A DNA stretch of 64,000 nucleotides from Bolinopsis microptera (Eukaryota > Ctenophora > Tentaculata > Lobata > Bolinopsidae): NCBI RefSeq assembly GCF_026151205.1, contig NC_087072.1:6558084-6622083 (forward strand), read 5' to 3'. Below are positions 12,526 to 25,524 of the stretch, in pieces (position 1 is the first letter of the stretch; every line of letters begins with the position of its first letter). Below the pieces are notes generated by a model that saw only the letters and a program-made list of their open reading frames with translations, did no database searches and had not been told where the DNA came from. The position numbers and the translations under genes are program-made.

Positions 12526-13461
12526 TCAATGAGTATCAGAAATTGTCCGATCCTTGACAATACTAAGTTTGATCTTAGTGAAGAGCCTGATCCTTTTGTT
12601 ACAACAGAAGATAATGAGAGGATTGGCTGACGACATGACAAGAGGTGTGATGTAGTAGAGGGAAATGTTGCTTAAAATGGGGGACTCCTCCGGGTTCTCC
12701 ACAACCCCCGAACTCCAGTCTATCCTCCTCCCCCCGACAGCCCCGACTATCATCACCGTGATAGACACCACCGTGTGGACACTGATCACAAGGTTCATTA
12801 TCAGTATTGTGATTATACTTTGTCTCGTGTGAGCTGCTGTTGCGGGGTGAAAGGACCGGTTAAGTCTGATCGTGGTGATAACGGATACTATGAGTCCGAA
12901 CCAGGCATGTGCGATGATAACCCAGTGGGCTGCGAGGGTTAGGAACCCGCAGCCGTCTGTGATTACAGTTTGGAAGTTTGTTGACCACTGCGAAGTTGAG
13001 AGAGGACATCTTAAGACACTCCACGTGACCGCTCCCAATATGGGTCCCACTGAAAAGAAAACAAGGTGTCCTATTAGAACTTTGTTCTTGATTCTCATCA
13101 TGGGATACCTGATTCTGAGCCATCTGGTTACTGCCAACATTGAGGTTAATATCGCTGAAGCTCCACCAAGAGTTCTGAATAGGACGAAGTGTATCTGATC
13201 TAGTCTTGTTGCTGGACGAAGTAGAGGTTCTGGTGTCGACTTGGCGAGGGTGATGAACATTATTATCGGGAATGTGATGTTTGTGAGGAAGTCTGACACT
13301 GAAAGGAGGCTGAAGAGAAGGGAAGATGCCAACACATTTGAACTGAGCTTGGGGAATCTAAACCAGAAAACTAGAGGATTGAGGATAGTTGAGGTCACAA
13401 ATACCAGGATGCATATCATCATGAAGATATAATCCAATATCCTGCTGCTAAATATCGCCAT
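12526..13461 (-). CDS. Rhodopsin-class (class A) G-protein-coupled receptor, intronless, 311 aa
   Basis: Plasma-membrane receptor; the ligand cannot be read from the sequence. Seven hydrophobic segments are visible. TM1 starts near residue 12 and contains N28 in STILNPLVF. TM2 has LSVSDFLTN, the LxxxD motif. TM3 ends in MLAVTRWLRIRYP, where TRW stands for the DRY motif. Extracellular loop 2 has a Cys pair candidate (RCPLS and DGCGF). TM7 is SSANPLIIFCC, a clear NPxxY-type motif with Ile-Phe replacing the Tyr. The cytoplasmic tail is short and basic. The length fits a small class A receptor, and the single-exon structure is common for this class in early-branching animals. ATG at 13459-13461, stop TGA at 12526-12528. 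It is read on the - strand like the other genes between here and 56 kb. Confidence 0.9.
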   Translation of the reverse strand: MAIFSSRILDYIFMMICILVFVTSTILNPLVFWFRFPKLSSNVLASSLLFSLLSVSDFLTNITFPIIMFITLAKSTPEPLLRPATRLDQIHFVLFRTLGGASAILTSMLAVTRWLRIRYPMMRIKNKVLIGHLVFFSVGPILGAVTWSVLRCPLSTSQWSTNFQTVITDGCGFLTLAAHWVIIAHAWFGLIVSVITTIRLNRSFHPATAAHTRQSIITILIMNLVISVHTVVSITVMIVGAVGGRRIDWSSGVVENPEESPILSNISLYYITPLVMSSANPLIIFCCNKRIRLFTKIKLSIVKDRTISDTH

Positions 13462-14438
13462 TTATTCACCTGCTTGAGTGTTTCCGTTTAAGTTAAATCC
13501 CAGAGTTTACATTAATATACTAAAATACTGCGCAGTAAGTTGTTTATAAACTGTACACGAAAAAAGTAAGTTGTTTATAAAGCGTGTCCAAACTAAAAAA
13601 GCAAGATTTTTATAAAGTATAAACTATTCACGAACCACAATTTATACCAAAGTAGTACAAAACCAAAAGTAAATTGTTAATAAACCGTACACCTGCCCAC
13701 CCTAGCATTCTCATTTGCTGAATTAAAACAGACTTTTGGTTTCGTAATACTTCAGTTTACAAGTTGACACTTAACTAACATATTTTAAAATATAATTACT
13801 TCTAGTATAGAGTAGTTTAAAAGTCTGTCAGTAGTGGGCGGTGGTAATCAGCTCCATTATTATAGCATATCTTAAATCTTGGCTGAAGCCTTTAACGTTT
13901 TATAAATTCTAGTAACCACTATGAATATGGTATAATTCAAGGTCAAATTTTCGGGCTGATGCTCTTAATAAGTCAGTACGCCCAATTATTACGCACATGG
14001 CCAGCTGCATTCATCTCATTTATCACAAAATGACCATATGTTGGGACTATCTATCTCCGGAGCTTGAAGCAGTAGGCCCTCTAATTCCAAATTGCTTTAG
14101 TAATAAAATGTACCAGCACCCATCAAAATGAACGTTTGAAGTTAAATGGTATGCTTACAACGTTAAAAATACTTCTTCTGGTCAGGTCATCATGATCAAG
14201 TGTTAGCATGATAACCATGACTGCCCAAAACCACAAACAGTAAAGATAGCACTGGCGGTGGTGATACTACTGAACGAACACGAAAGTGGTCAACCAGCAC
14301 AAGTTGGCATCATATTCGGACCAAATGACTGTAACTGTAAGCGCACCACCAATCATATTTCAGTCTAGGTTTATCATGCCGGTTTATCCAAACTTTTATT
14401 AAGTAAAATGAAACAGTATTTTAATAACCGGTCATAAT
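13462..14438. other. Intergenic region between the GPCR and the next - strand gene
   Basis: AT-rich, with no ORF or repeat that I can support. It should hold the GPCR promoter, but no motif is convincing. Confidence 0.4.
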
Positions 14439-16203
14439 TTAAGTAGCCTCATTATGAATATGAAACTGTGGGAATGGAACGGGAACAAAGTCACGTCCAA
14501 AGTGGACTATGATATCATTCGGGCTTACCTCTATCACCGTAATCTGGTACTCTGAAATAAAAAACATTGATATTATTATTACTTTAATCAGACTAAAACA
14601 AGCACCACCTACGAATATGGGATTATGAAATACAATATTCTAACTTTACTCTTGTATCAATTATTATCACAGAAAAGCTTATTTTCCACTCGTAGCAATA
14701 TCTGAACAAAGATAAGGTAAGATTGAGCACTCATGTCAAACGACACGCTCATCACGCTTTACGTTGACATGCTAATGAAAAGTCATGCGTGTAGCTGCGC
14801 GGGAAACCGATCAGAACATGAGAGATATTATCTAATATGAGTGGTCGCCGGTCGTTCATATATTACGTAATCAGCCAGGGGGGGGGTATATCCGGCTATT
14901 ATCCTTACTATATAATAGTAAGTAGTTTGAAGGTGCTTGGCCGGATATCATAACAATGATTTCGGCTCATAAAGCTCGTAAAGGGGGGGGGGGGGGGGGG
15001 GGTCAGGCCATGATTACGTAGGTAATATTGCTGTCGGGAGGGGGGTAAAAATTGCTAAAATATTGATTACGTAATATTTGAACGACCCCTAATGGATGAT
15101 CATGGTCCTCTTCGAAAGATGTGAAGTCGCAAGATTTACGAAAATGAACAGCACCTAAACGGTGCCTCTGGTCCTCTGTGTCTTAACCCATTCCTATATT
15201 TTGCCATGAGCAGGAGATAAGATAAGAACAGGGAGACAATTAACCGACTGTGTTTCAATTCTGAGTTGGGTTTCGAAGCCAATTTAACACGTGGGCGTGA
15301 ATTGCTACTTGAAACGCGAAAGAGAAGAGGGTGTCCCTGGTCCCACTACCCCACTCACAACAAAGATGATAGAAAGACAACTCACGGTATAGTGTGAATA
15401 GCTCTGTTAGTAGCGTTGTCTTCAAGAGACTGTCTGTAAACTTTGAGCTGGATCTGATTACCGGATTTGAGGACTTTGTCGTTAACCGAGTTGTGGAACT
15501 TATCCTCCACCATCCAACCCACTTCCCCCACCTGAGTAGGACACATATAATGTTTTGCATTGAGACTGAGAGAAGTTGGAGTATCTTCTTTAGAATTAAC
15601 ATCTAAGGACAGGGATTCGAAATATAAGGATCAACTCGACAAATTGGAGATAAGAACGTTGCCTGTTTTAATTGAGCTTCTTGAGTTTATCTTGTATTAT
15701 GTACTTATCATGACAGAACCGATATCATTTGTGAATTAAAACTCACGTAAGCTTTCCTCCGGGGAGGATACTTGGAACCCTCAGGCTCCCTAGATAAGAA
15801 CTTCATGCTGGTAGTGCTGCTTGGATTACCAATTGTCTCCCCTATACACTCGTAGTCCGTGACCACGTGGGATCGGTAGTTTCCTATACCGTTATTTCCT
15901 GATAGATTATAAAAAACTTTAAGTTAGGGCTGGCTGGTTGTGGCAGCTGGAAATGACATGCAGGTTTCATGATTAGTTTGGACAAAGTTTGCGCAATGTA
16001 GTTAGTAGAACAGTGCGTGGTTTGACTTAAATACTACAAATTTGTATGGCCTTGATTACGAATACAATGCACGGTTAAAGCAATGACTCTGATAAAAGTG
16101 AACTACTTTTGCACGATCATGTATCACCTGTGTAAATCATCTGCCCTCTGGCCCCACCCACTTCTTCTCCTGGAAGACTACTGAAATGATCAGCGGCTGC
16201 CAT
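14439..16203 (-). CDS. Small multi-exon gene of unknown function, at least 4 exons
   Basis: Exon 1 is 16128-16203, starting MAAADHFSSLPGEEVGG. Exon 2 is 15747-15898 (GNNGIGNYRSHVVTDYEC...), exon 3 is 15386-15531 (VGEVGWMVEDKFHNSVNDK...), and a probable last exon is 14439-14551 (EYQITVIEVSPND..., ending HNEAT then TAA). Borders of exons 1-3 have GT-AG sites with matching phases. Exon 3 ends in phase 2, but the best frame of the last exon needs phase 1. Either a small exon is missed in between (the intron holds a MITE at 14850-15089) or the terminal exon uses the frame VPDYGDRGKPE-stop. No signal peptide or membrane segment. I do not recognise the family; the composition resembles small soluble or cytoskeletal proteins, but that is only an impression. 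Confidence 0.6.
14850..15089. mobile_element. MITE-like element with GGTCGTTCA termini
   Basis: The left end GGTCGTTCATATATTACGTA and the inverse of the right end AGGGGTCGTTCAAATATTACG match closely and continue into TAATCA on both sides. The interior has G-runs (14878-14886 and 14983-15002) and a second short ATCCGG inverted motif. The same terminal design occurs at 1718-1873. No ORF. It lies in an intron of the small gene at 14.4-16.2 kb. Confidence 0.6.
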
Positions 16204-18209
16204 TTCTCTATCAGCTGTTGTGAGTTAACGGTGTATTTTTAGAAATTACGGATTAATTTTTTGCACGTGAAACATTTTGCCGACTAAGAAAATCTGCCAG
16301 GAACCAAGATGGAATGATTTGCTCAACTGGCAACTAACAGCTACGGCTTTCATCAAATTAGGGCTCCAATATATATGACCATCAGACAGCAGACTAGATT
16401 GCAAATAATGAATAACTGTGAGTGTGAAAACGTTTGGAGTTGGAGTCACTGGATCGCTGCCACTGCTCGAAGCGATACAGCCAGGTTTGCAACAACAGCG
16501 ATTTTATTTTGAAGGAAATGGTGAAAAACGTCGGTGTTTTTAACTTAAAAGCTGTAGAAAGTCAATGAAGAAAATGGGGAGATTGGCAACTTCCCTGCAG
16601 TAATTTTTCTTTTGCGGTTGTACTATTTCGATCTACGATTTTAGACATCTTCTTTACAAAAACGATATATCGAAAGGATCGTACATTCATTGCAAGTGTA
16701 ACAATGCAAACAAGTTTTAAGGCCCTGACATAATCTTTTAAGTTAAGAAATCGTAATTTTACTGGCTAATAAGTAAGCATCGCCTCGACAACATCTCCCT
16801 CTGTTAGCAACCGTGAGCTCCCGGTTCCTTCAGCTCACAACAGCTTGTGTTAATGCGAACGGTCTTTAAGAGTAAGACTAGAAATTGGGCGATTAATAAA
16901 ACGACGAATTTGACTGAGAGCGTATAATTTTATGTTGAATACTCCTCTAAAAACTTGTACGGTATAAATTCTATAAAGTAAGAGCTAAATCATTCCTCAT
17001 GACAGTCTAGCGGGTCTAATGAAGTAATGACATTGCTTGTGATTTGGCCGGTGCATTCTCCAGAAAATGTGCAATGAAACGAGCAAAAAATCGACAAATT
17101 TCTCTACAATGGCACTTCAAATGGTGTAGAGAAACTTAATTTAAAATATATCAGTTGTGCACGAAATTTTCGCATGAGCAGTATCTAAGTGTTAAGTAAA
17201 TTTTATTAAAACATTACGGACTTACGACTCTATAACTATTCGCAAAGCTATTAATGTTTTCAATTTTACCAGAGCATGCTTGCGATAATATGCAATGATG
17301 CATCCATGCTGTTCGCTTTAGTCAAATTTCACCTTTTAACATTATTTTCCAAGCTTTAGAGATGCCTGGCATTTTCTCTCAATAAAATATACATATCGAA
17401 TATCGATTCATTATATACCAAATACCAGCGTCGCGAAATCATGAGCTTTGGCGTGATAAACGCTATTATTTCAATTCGATGGCTGATAAAATGAAAACAA
17501 ATAATTCATGTTTTTGCAAGAATCAAATAATCTATTTTATATTACAATTGCTTGAACAAGCCGTTCGATCTAAACAGTATAGAAAACGTTAAATAGTTAA
17601 ATACAAATAAGAAACCGTTGCCTAAACGTTGAATGGTATAAAGACCCTCACTAACTAGCCTCTATATTATACATTCTTTTATCTTATCAGCAACATACTG
17701 GAGTTTGCTTGTACAATATCAGAGAAGATTATCTGTCTATTATCATATTATACTCTTGTACTATCAGCATTGTATGTATACTCTGAAAGAGACTAAAACA
17801 AGGTATAATATTTGCAGGTAGAATCATAAAGGGGCCCCTAAAGGAAGTTAAAATAAATAATTTACACTTAATTACGTCAATTCGAAGTCACGATTGCAAT
17901 AAATACTATATATTTTATAGTTTAGTTAAATAATGGATAAGAAATATTTAATTCATAAATATCTTGGCCTCCATTTTAGTTTCGCTTGCTATAATTCAGA
18001 TAATTAAAGGGCATTAAATAGTTAAATAAAGAAATTTCTCGGCTATAATTTGTTAAAAACATCAAGAACTTAAACATTACCAATTACCAATTAATTCGTC
18101 TTTTGTTCAGTGCACTCGTGTCAAAGAAGGCAAAATGCTGTTCTGAAAGTTCGCGTTCATCAAAAGATTGAAAATCTCAATAAAATTCTACTATAATTAT
18201 AAACCTCTT
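16204..18209. other. Intergenic region, no supported gene
   Basis: AT-rich sequence between two - strand genes. It includes the 5' flank of the small gene ending at 16203 and the 3' flank of the regulator gene beginning at 18210. A 67-codon frame at 16246-16449 has no other support. Confidence 0.4.
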
Positions 18210-21200
18210 TCACAGCTTCGTCAACTGGAGCCCACTGGACATATTCATATTGGCTAGAAGTTTCTGTGAGTCTCTAACTATATGATTGTTGGGTTCTTCT
18301 GGCCCCTTCAGCATGAAACTGATCAGATTGTCTTGTGGGGTCATGGGTTCGGAGAACAGGCTGTTATCCAGTTTGATCTGAGGCAACATGTTATCACAGT
18401 ATTCGTTAGGATGAAGGTATGGTCTCCAGATGTCCGCCATGTTGGTGATCTGGTCGGTCGGACAGGGTTGTATCTGTTGGGGTTGGTAGAGGTGTTGTTG
18501 GGGTTGTGTGTCTAGTCTTCTTCGTTTGCTGTTTGGTTCTGACGGCGACATGTCGTAGAATGAGGGCTCCAGATCGTCCAATTTGCAGTTCACCTGTAGT
18601 TAATGGTGGGTTAGTAATTTGTTTTCGGGGTAGTGAAAGTGTTTTGGTAATAATAAAAGTGCCGGTTAATAGTCTTGTTTAGCGTTGATGAGCAGAATTA
18701 CGATCATGGTGCAGAGAAAGTTGTCTGTGCCCTCAATTATTTAGAAGTGCAGCTGCAGGAATAGTGAGGCCTGCGCCCTGCAGTCCATAGCCCGACTCTT
18801 GTCATTGGGCCAGTGTGTCGGGTCACGTGATCCAATCTATTAGACTGGCCTAAAGTTTTAGTTTCTATTAGCAGCACTAGTCGAGCTAATTATTGTCCAC
18901 GTTTCAGTTCCTCCCGAAAAAGAGCTGCTCTTAAAAGTTTACTAAGTGTCACCTTCGAAGACAGTTATAATTGTGGGACCGGAATCATTAATATATATAC
19001 TATATTAATGCTGAAGTTCAAGCTCCATTCTAACCGTGATGATTATTTCAGGGCATAATAGATGAGAAATGAGAAATGAGAATTGAGGTCAACAAGACTG
19101 GACAATAAACTAAAGAAGTAGCTTAAACACTAGTAATGAGTAAATCAATTCAAATTTCTGAAACATTTGCAATTAATTTGCTTCAATTTACCTCGCTGAG
19201 GGTCGGAATATAGTCACTCTCGAGTTTCTCCGACTTGATCTGAGGGGGTGTCATCGGCATGTGCTGACTCATCACAAATCCTGAAATTTTAAGACATTTA
19301 GTGATTGGAAAACTTTATGTTTTAACAGTTTTCTGATCTATCAAATTTGTTAGGTCAAGGATGCTGATAAATGGTTGGAATGTAAAATCAATGCAAGATG
19401 ATATATTGTGGTCTCTCACATACACTTGCACACTTGGCACAGATTGTAAAAATCTGAAAAGTTGGAAGATTGCAGTTGTACGGTTGGTGTTAACCCAACT
19501 GAGTTAGACGGGAGCTTCCTAGTGAGATCACGTGATTTGTCACATGACACTCACCTGACGTCTGCTCGGCACAGAGGAAGTTAACAAGGCTCAGCTCGTG
19601 ATCAGCTCACATTTTCTACACATTTTTTGCTAAATCTAATAAATCGAACCCAGATTGCAAGTGCATCTTCCTGGACAAGAATTGCAATACAAGTTTCAGG
19701 ATCCTCTTAACTAATGGTGTTTTCATTTTCATTGCGTCGAAATACTGGACCATAATTAAGCTTTAAAAACAGTTAATCATCGACTTATAAGTTACTTGCA
19801 TGCTCGTAATTTGCAAACCAATCGTAAAATAAGGTATTTTATTCCTAAGTTGAGCGATTGACATCATGATTCGTGCAAAGACAGCTCTCAAGAGTGACAT
19901 ACTTTAAAGATAGGCATAATAACTATATATATGCTAAATCCCATGAACTGCTCAACATTCTGTAGGTCTACCGTGGTATTCTCTTAAAATAGCATACTGT
20001 CTGCACTTAGAGGGCCAGTCTTATGTGAATATGGAGATGTCAATTGATCCAACATTTTTCAGGTACGAATAGGGTACCCAAGTACCACGACTCATAGTGA
20101 ATGTAGAAATAAAGATGTGGGATATGAAGGCGTTCAGGAAGGTAAATACAATTATTTAGATTTATACATGAAAGTATTTACTAGAATATAAATTACCTGA
20201 GTTATTCCAGAAGTTCTGTGGAGATTGGGGGGCTTGGTTGTTGTTGTTGGGGAAGGGTAATGGTTGTTGGTAAAAAGTGTAGGGTGAGAGCTGAGAGCAT
20301 GCGCTCATCATTTGGTTCTGCTTCAACTGGTCCTCCGGGCTGATTTCTGGGGATAACATCTGGTCCTGAAACAGTGCATTGGTTAGCTTTGGTGTTCAAC
20401 AGTTCCATTCTTTATAAATTTTAATCTATGGTTGAAGAGTATGTTATACATTGAGGCTTGATTCGAATGAAAGTAGGAAAGTCAAACCTTCACTCGTATT
20501 TGTTATAATATTTAAAACTTACCACAGTGTAGCTGGGAGGGCTGTGATAAAGCATGGTGGAGCACTGGAGAGGTTGCTGCTGCTGCTGGGTGGTGTAGAT
20601 GTTCTGCATTCTGGGCTGGTAGTAGCTGTTCAGATCAATGTTCTCGTCCTTGATGAAGGGGGTCTGTTTGGGAAGCTGTTTGAAGGCTGACAGGTCCTCC
20701 TGTACCTTCGGTCTGTTAACCTTGTTCCAGTTCATCTCCTCTTTAGTGGGAGATCCGAATATGGCGCGCATCTTGCTTTCTTTCTTGCTCATGTCCCGTG
20801 GTGGTGAGTCCTGTGAAGAGATTTTGGTAAAAGATAAATTAGTTGACTTCAGCTGAACTTTACATCAATATCTGGATGATAAAGTGAGATGGAGTGAGGT
20901 GTTATACTCATTTATCCTCATTTTTCACCAGATTACTCAATACTATTGAGATTGGATAAGATACGAATGACATGATAAATCACGTTTGTCTGAGTTAACT
21001 CAAGTTATCTCAATATATTGAGTGGTACTGATTAACAATGACTCAACGAAGATATGTGATCAGTTTAACACTTGATTGAGTTCTATCGAGGCATACTGAA
21101 TACTGATAAGGATGTCGATATTGACATGGCCTTGAGCCTTGAGGCTTGAAGGGATTGATATCATTTTCCTAACTGATCAATATTAAATACTGAATGTGTT

Positions 21201-24200
21201 TCTACAATCTATTAAATAGTAGACTTTGTTCATTATAATATATCAACGTTTTGTAAGTGAAACGTGGCACTTCATAAAGCTCCCTACAAAACTGGTGTTT
21301 TCTCAACATTCATCTACAAATAGTTGTCCGGGACCTTGATTGAGACTTGCGACTCTTCTTTTACACTCACAACGGCTTGCATGGATGTAAGACTTAGTTT
21401 TCTGAATTAAAAAGAACTTAAATAAAACCCGCAAAAATAGTGCACAGCTGAGCGGAAAATTTGTTCTATAGAAAAAGGTAGAACTTGACAATATGATAAT
21501 AATATACAGACATAATATTGTGTCCAAGACTGCCGCTTAAACCATTGCGCCATTTTCTGAATTTTTCTCCGGGTCAGGGAATTTGCTGCACATCATGTAT
21601 GATTTACAAGGAATGATCTCAGAGTATTAGTAACCTCTCTCTCGAGGAAGGGGGCCGCTGCAGGGCTAAGTTTCACCTCTACTGTTGGACAAGTGGTGTT
21701 TGTTTAATTGATGTCAGATCAGGGCTGGATACGGACCTCATGGAACCGAATATTGCCTGTCCAGCCGGATTTCAACCAAGTGTGGATACCTCACAATCTA
21801 TTAAGATATCGCTTACAAATTAGCCAAACTAAAATCTAGGACAGGCACCCTATTTTGTCGCCTTCAGGGCCTCGTGGCTTGTCCTCTAAAATTCGTGGTA
21901 ATTATATTAAGATCCGCCATTCAGATTACTAAGAGAAGGCAAACATGCTTGGATATCATGACGGCATAATGACGTACGGTCCGAATCGAGCTAGTTTTTA
22001 CCTACAAAATATATATATAATGCTATGAATTCTCGAATGAACCCTAAACATCTCGGTTTTAATGCCGTTAAGTGTGTTCCACAGTTCACATAAATTGCTT
22101 GATATTATCGAAAGTTCTCGAACAATCTTAGGAATTATGTAATTGTGTAATTGGGTGAGATATTAATTACGTCTGCTGGACTCTATATATGGGGCCTTCC
22201 CACAAGATCCCAAAGACCCTGCCACCATGACCGGATATTGTGGTTATGTAGCACTTAACATGTCACCTGACGTGAGCCCTAAAATTGAAGACTGGGCGCG
22301 TTGTTTGAGCTGGTTGACAGTTAGCACTGTGCTATATCCCGGCCATTAAACGTGAGCACTGTCGCCCCACTGTGACCAGATAGTCTGCAGGTGACATGTA
22401 TTCTATCAGGGACTATGTGTGCAGGATGGGTCTAGATAGTGGAGTGGAGCTAGTGGAATCTTAAGTAATGACAAATGGTGGATTGACAAATAGAGTGGAG
22501 CCCTAAAAACTGGTAAGTGAAGAAAGGGCCGGTGTTATAGTATGCGCACATATTCTCAGACTTAGCCTCACTCCTCAGGCTCAGGCAACGTTTACAAAAG
22601 AAAAAGTAAAATAAAGAATATCGTCATGTGAATACAAGTTAGACTCACCGAAACAGTTTCATACTGGTTGTAAGGCCAGACTCGTCTCTGAAGTGCTCCG
22701 GTACCGTGGGTTCCGGCGAACTGCACGATAGCTACGTCCTTGTTAGCACTGTATACTGTCACTTTACAGAGTCCGTAGCAGTGACGGCGTCGACCGGTGC
22801 AAGCAGTTCGAGGAGAACAGTTGTATCTGGGCAAATTGTATTAGTGGTGAGATCAGAGATCGCGAAAATAAGGGGGTTTATTTGGAAAATTCGGGCAACT
22901 ACATTTACTTTTACTTTCGAGCTGTTTAAAACGTAACATGATAACCTCATGGTTTATAGTAATAGTATAATCTAAATTATCACCATCGACTGTATTTGAA
23001 AATATCAGTTATTGGAAATTAATAAGCTAATTCTGGTAAACTTACTTCTTGCCAGGACAGTGGAAGATCTCTCTGGCCAGGAAGTGATCCTGACGACGAT
23101 GGACGACTCCGTCAAGATCGTGACAGCCCAGTCTCCCAGTTAGCGTGGGTCTGGCTCTCTCAGATACCTGTGGAGATGAGGTTAGTAGTTTGTTAACACT
23201 TGTTTCAGTCGGTTGTTTCGAAGTTAGTATTGCATGAAGAACGAATAAAAGCGATAAAGTTCTCCTTCAGCTGCAACTTAAAAAATTTATATTTTCATAT
23301 CCAGTAGTTTAGGGCAGTTTACTAGGCAGGCCACACAGTTTACTAGGTAGGCCACACAGCCGGAACTGGACATCTTATTGCAATGTAGTGTCTGTTTGTT
23401 TGCTCAATTACTGGGCAAGTTAATTAAGGTCCGGTAAATGTAACAAGCACAGTTTAATCATGTTAATGGCGTCTCTAGTGTTGCTAAGTCATGTAGTCAG
23501 ACGGCGAACAGTTTAAGAATGTTGTTTTAATTGACCTGAATATGCTGTATAATTATGTGAAGATCACGTGTCTGAGTTTTATGGCTACACTAGATGAGTT
23601 AAAATTTTGGGATCGAGGTTAATAGGCGTTATAGTGGGATCGACTGTATAGTTTAGACGTCGTTGGTATTCAATCAACTGTCAGTCACTATAAATTGTGT
23701 CTAATGTATACATCGTTAGCATATAATTAATGTAGTTAGTATTCTAGGGATATCCCGAGTAGACTGATATTGATATTACTAAGAATAATGGGCATCTCAA
23801 AGAAATGCCTCTTCAAATACCTCTAAAATAATCTTCGTACCAAATACTAAATGTTAATCATCAACAAGAAGGTTTACTTACAACGACATTGTGGCCGTAG
23901 ATTTTCTGTTCAAAGTTCCAACTGGGTTGCGAAGCAAAGAAAAGCGGCAGATCTTTAACGGGAACTCGAACACCCTTGCTCCACTTAGGGTTTTCAGCTT
24001 TACAAGTTCGACACATAACTAATAAACGAAATGTAAGTCTCAAATTGATACGAAGTGTGGTGGTGGTAACTAGAAATGGGTATTGCCCGCCATAACATTT
24101 ATAATATACTCTGTCTCCCTCAGATGGTTCTCACGTGATTGGATCACGCGACTCGAGATCCCACGTGACACATTCCAGTGCCTGAGAATTGAGGAGAAGG

Positions 24201-25018
24201 TATCACGTGATTGGTCACGTGGGAAGGGAATGCTGCGCGCGATATCATGTGAACCGAGAGCTGGTGCTCGTTAACCGATGCTCTACCCAGCTCTTGTGCT
24301 TGCTGCATACCACGTGCTGCGTGCCAATTAAGGTCACAGGATCGTTTTTCGGGGTTGTGACGAACTTGAGCATGTAAATGGTATGCGTTAATCGGGTTCT
24401 AAGCGGCATTTCAAATTCCAAGCATACAGGTATTTGATAGATGAGATAATGGGAAGAATGTGAAACTACAGAAAGGCAGATTCAATGTACTCTGCAAGTC
24501 AACTTATATTGCAGAGGCATGGGTCTGATGTTTATATAACATGGTGGGAGTCTCGAGTAAAATTAAGATATAACAAGTCAATGATAAACCTTGATTATTA
24601 TATCGAGGGACCACCTACTTCCCTACAAGCACTGTGTGCAGTCTAGAGTAACTGAATATTTATTTACACTACATCCATATTGAGCAACTCGACGTCTAAA
24701 ACTGAAAGCAATCTTTCGGAAATCATATTTTGCTACACAAATTACAGCCTGGAAATCAAAGTAAGCAACTACTGTTTGACACTGAAACAACAACTGTGTG
24801 AGACTGCAGCAACAACTGTCTGCAAAGACTACTTATCAAACTAATCGGACAGATCAGTAGCTCAAACAAGAAATCCGACTCGAGTTGGGATAGGAAGACA
24901 AGTCTGAGAGAGTGGAGCTGCGACTGTAGAACTCACGCCGGACACCCTGAGGGTAACTGGTCACTAGGGTGCGTGTGTGAGGAACTGATCGCTTGTTCCT
25001 CTGTTTATTTAAGTACAT
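18210..25018 (-). CDS. Putative transcription regulator with Cys/His-rich domain, 482 aa, 8 exons, complete
   Basis: Exons, 5' to 3': 24937-25018, 23882-24018, 23046-23167, 22649-22826, 20523-20810, 20197-20365, 19192-19280, 18210-18593. All junctions are GT-AG with matching phases and total 1449 nt. Start MYLNKQRNKRSVPHTR. Residues about 28-170 form a basic Cys/His-rich region: CRTCKAENPKW, GRLGCHDLDGVVHRRQDH, FHCPGKKYNCSPRTAC, RRHCYGLCKVTVYSANKD, then FAGTHGTG. The Cx5C...CxxxC...H spacing is vaguely like WRKY/GCM1/FLYWCH zinc fingers. The rest is low-complexity activator-type sequence: TTQQQQQPLQ, PFPNNNNQAPQ, repeated PQIK acidic motifs (PPQIKSEKLES, LPQIKLDNSLF) and a basic SKRRRLD nuclear-localisation motif. 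A nuclear DNA-binding role is inferred; the domain assignment is weak. Confidence 0.72.
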
Positions 25019-25524
25019 GAAGCTCGCATGTCAGGTCCTTAATTAACCATCAATTAACCCTGGAGCTTGGTTCAGCACCTAATGCAATTACTTTAAAGGA
25101 TGATGTTAATTGTTAATTAGGCTGGCTATCAGACTTTAGTGGGCATACTGTCAAAATGTCGCCGAATGCGACTTTATAGCAGGGTGTAAAGAGGGACATT
25201 TCTGATCAGACGTGTATTGAGAATTGAGCTGACACATTTCCAATTACAAATTTGTTTTGTTGAGGCTTGTTTACAGTCTGTCAAAATAGAGTGAAAAAGG
25301 ACATGTAAATAGTGAGACATGAGTAATGGGTGAAAACGTCTTTAGTCAATCTCAATTCCCCAATCAAGAGTTGAGCATTCATCACAAGACACAAATGTGA
25401 CTGTTCGAAAAAAAACCCATTTAAAATAATTGAAATGCGGTAAGTTTACAATATCAAATTACATAATATTGTTCGCCCATCATCAGACCTGGTGACTCAT
25501 ATGACAGACAGCTACACTATCTGC

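Noticed and set aside
12860..13198. ORFs on both strands within the GPCR region
   Set aside because: Shadows of the 311-codon GPCR frame.
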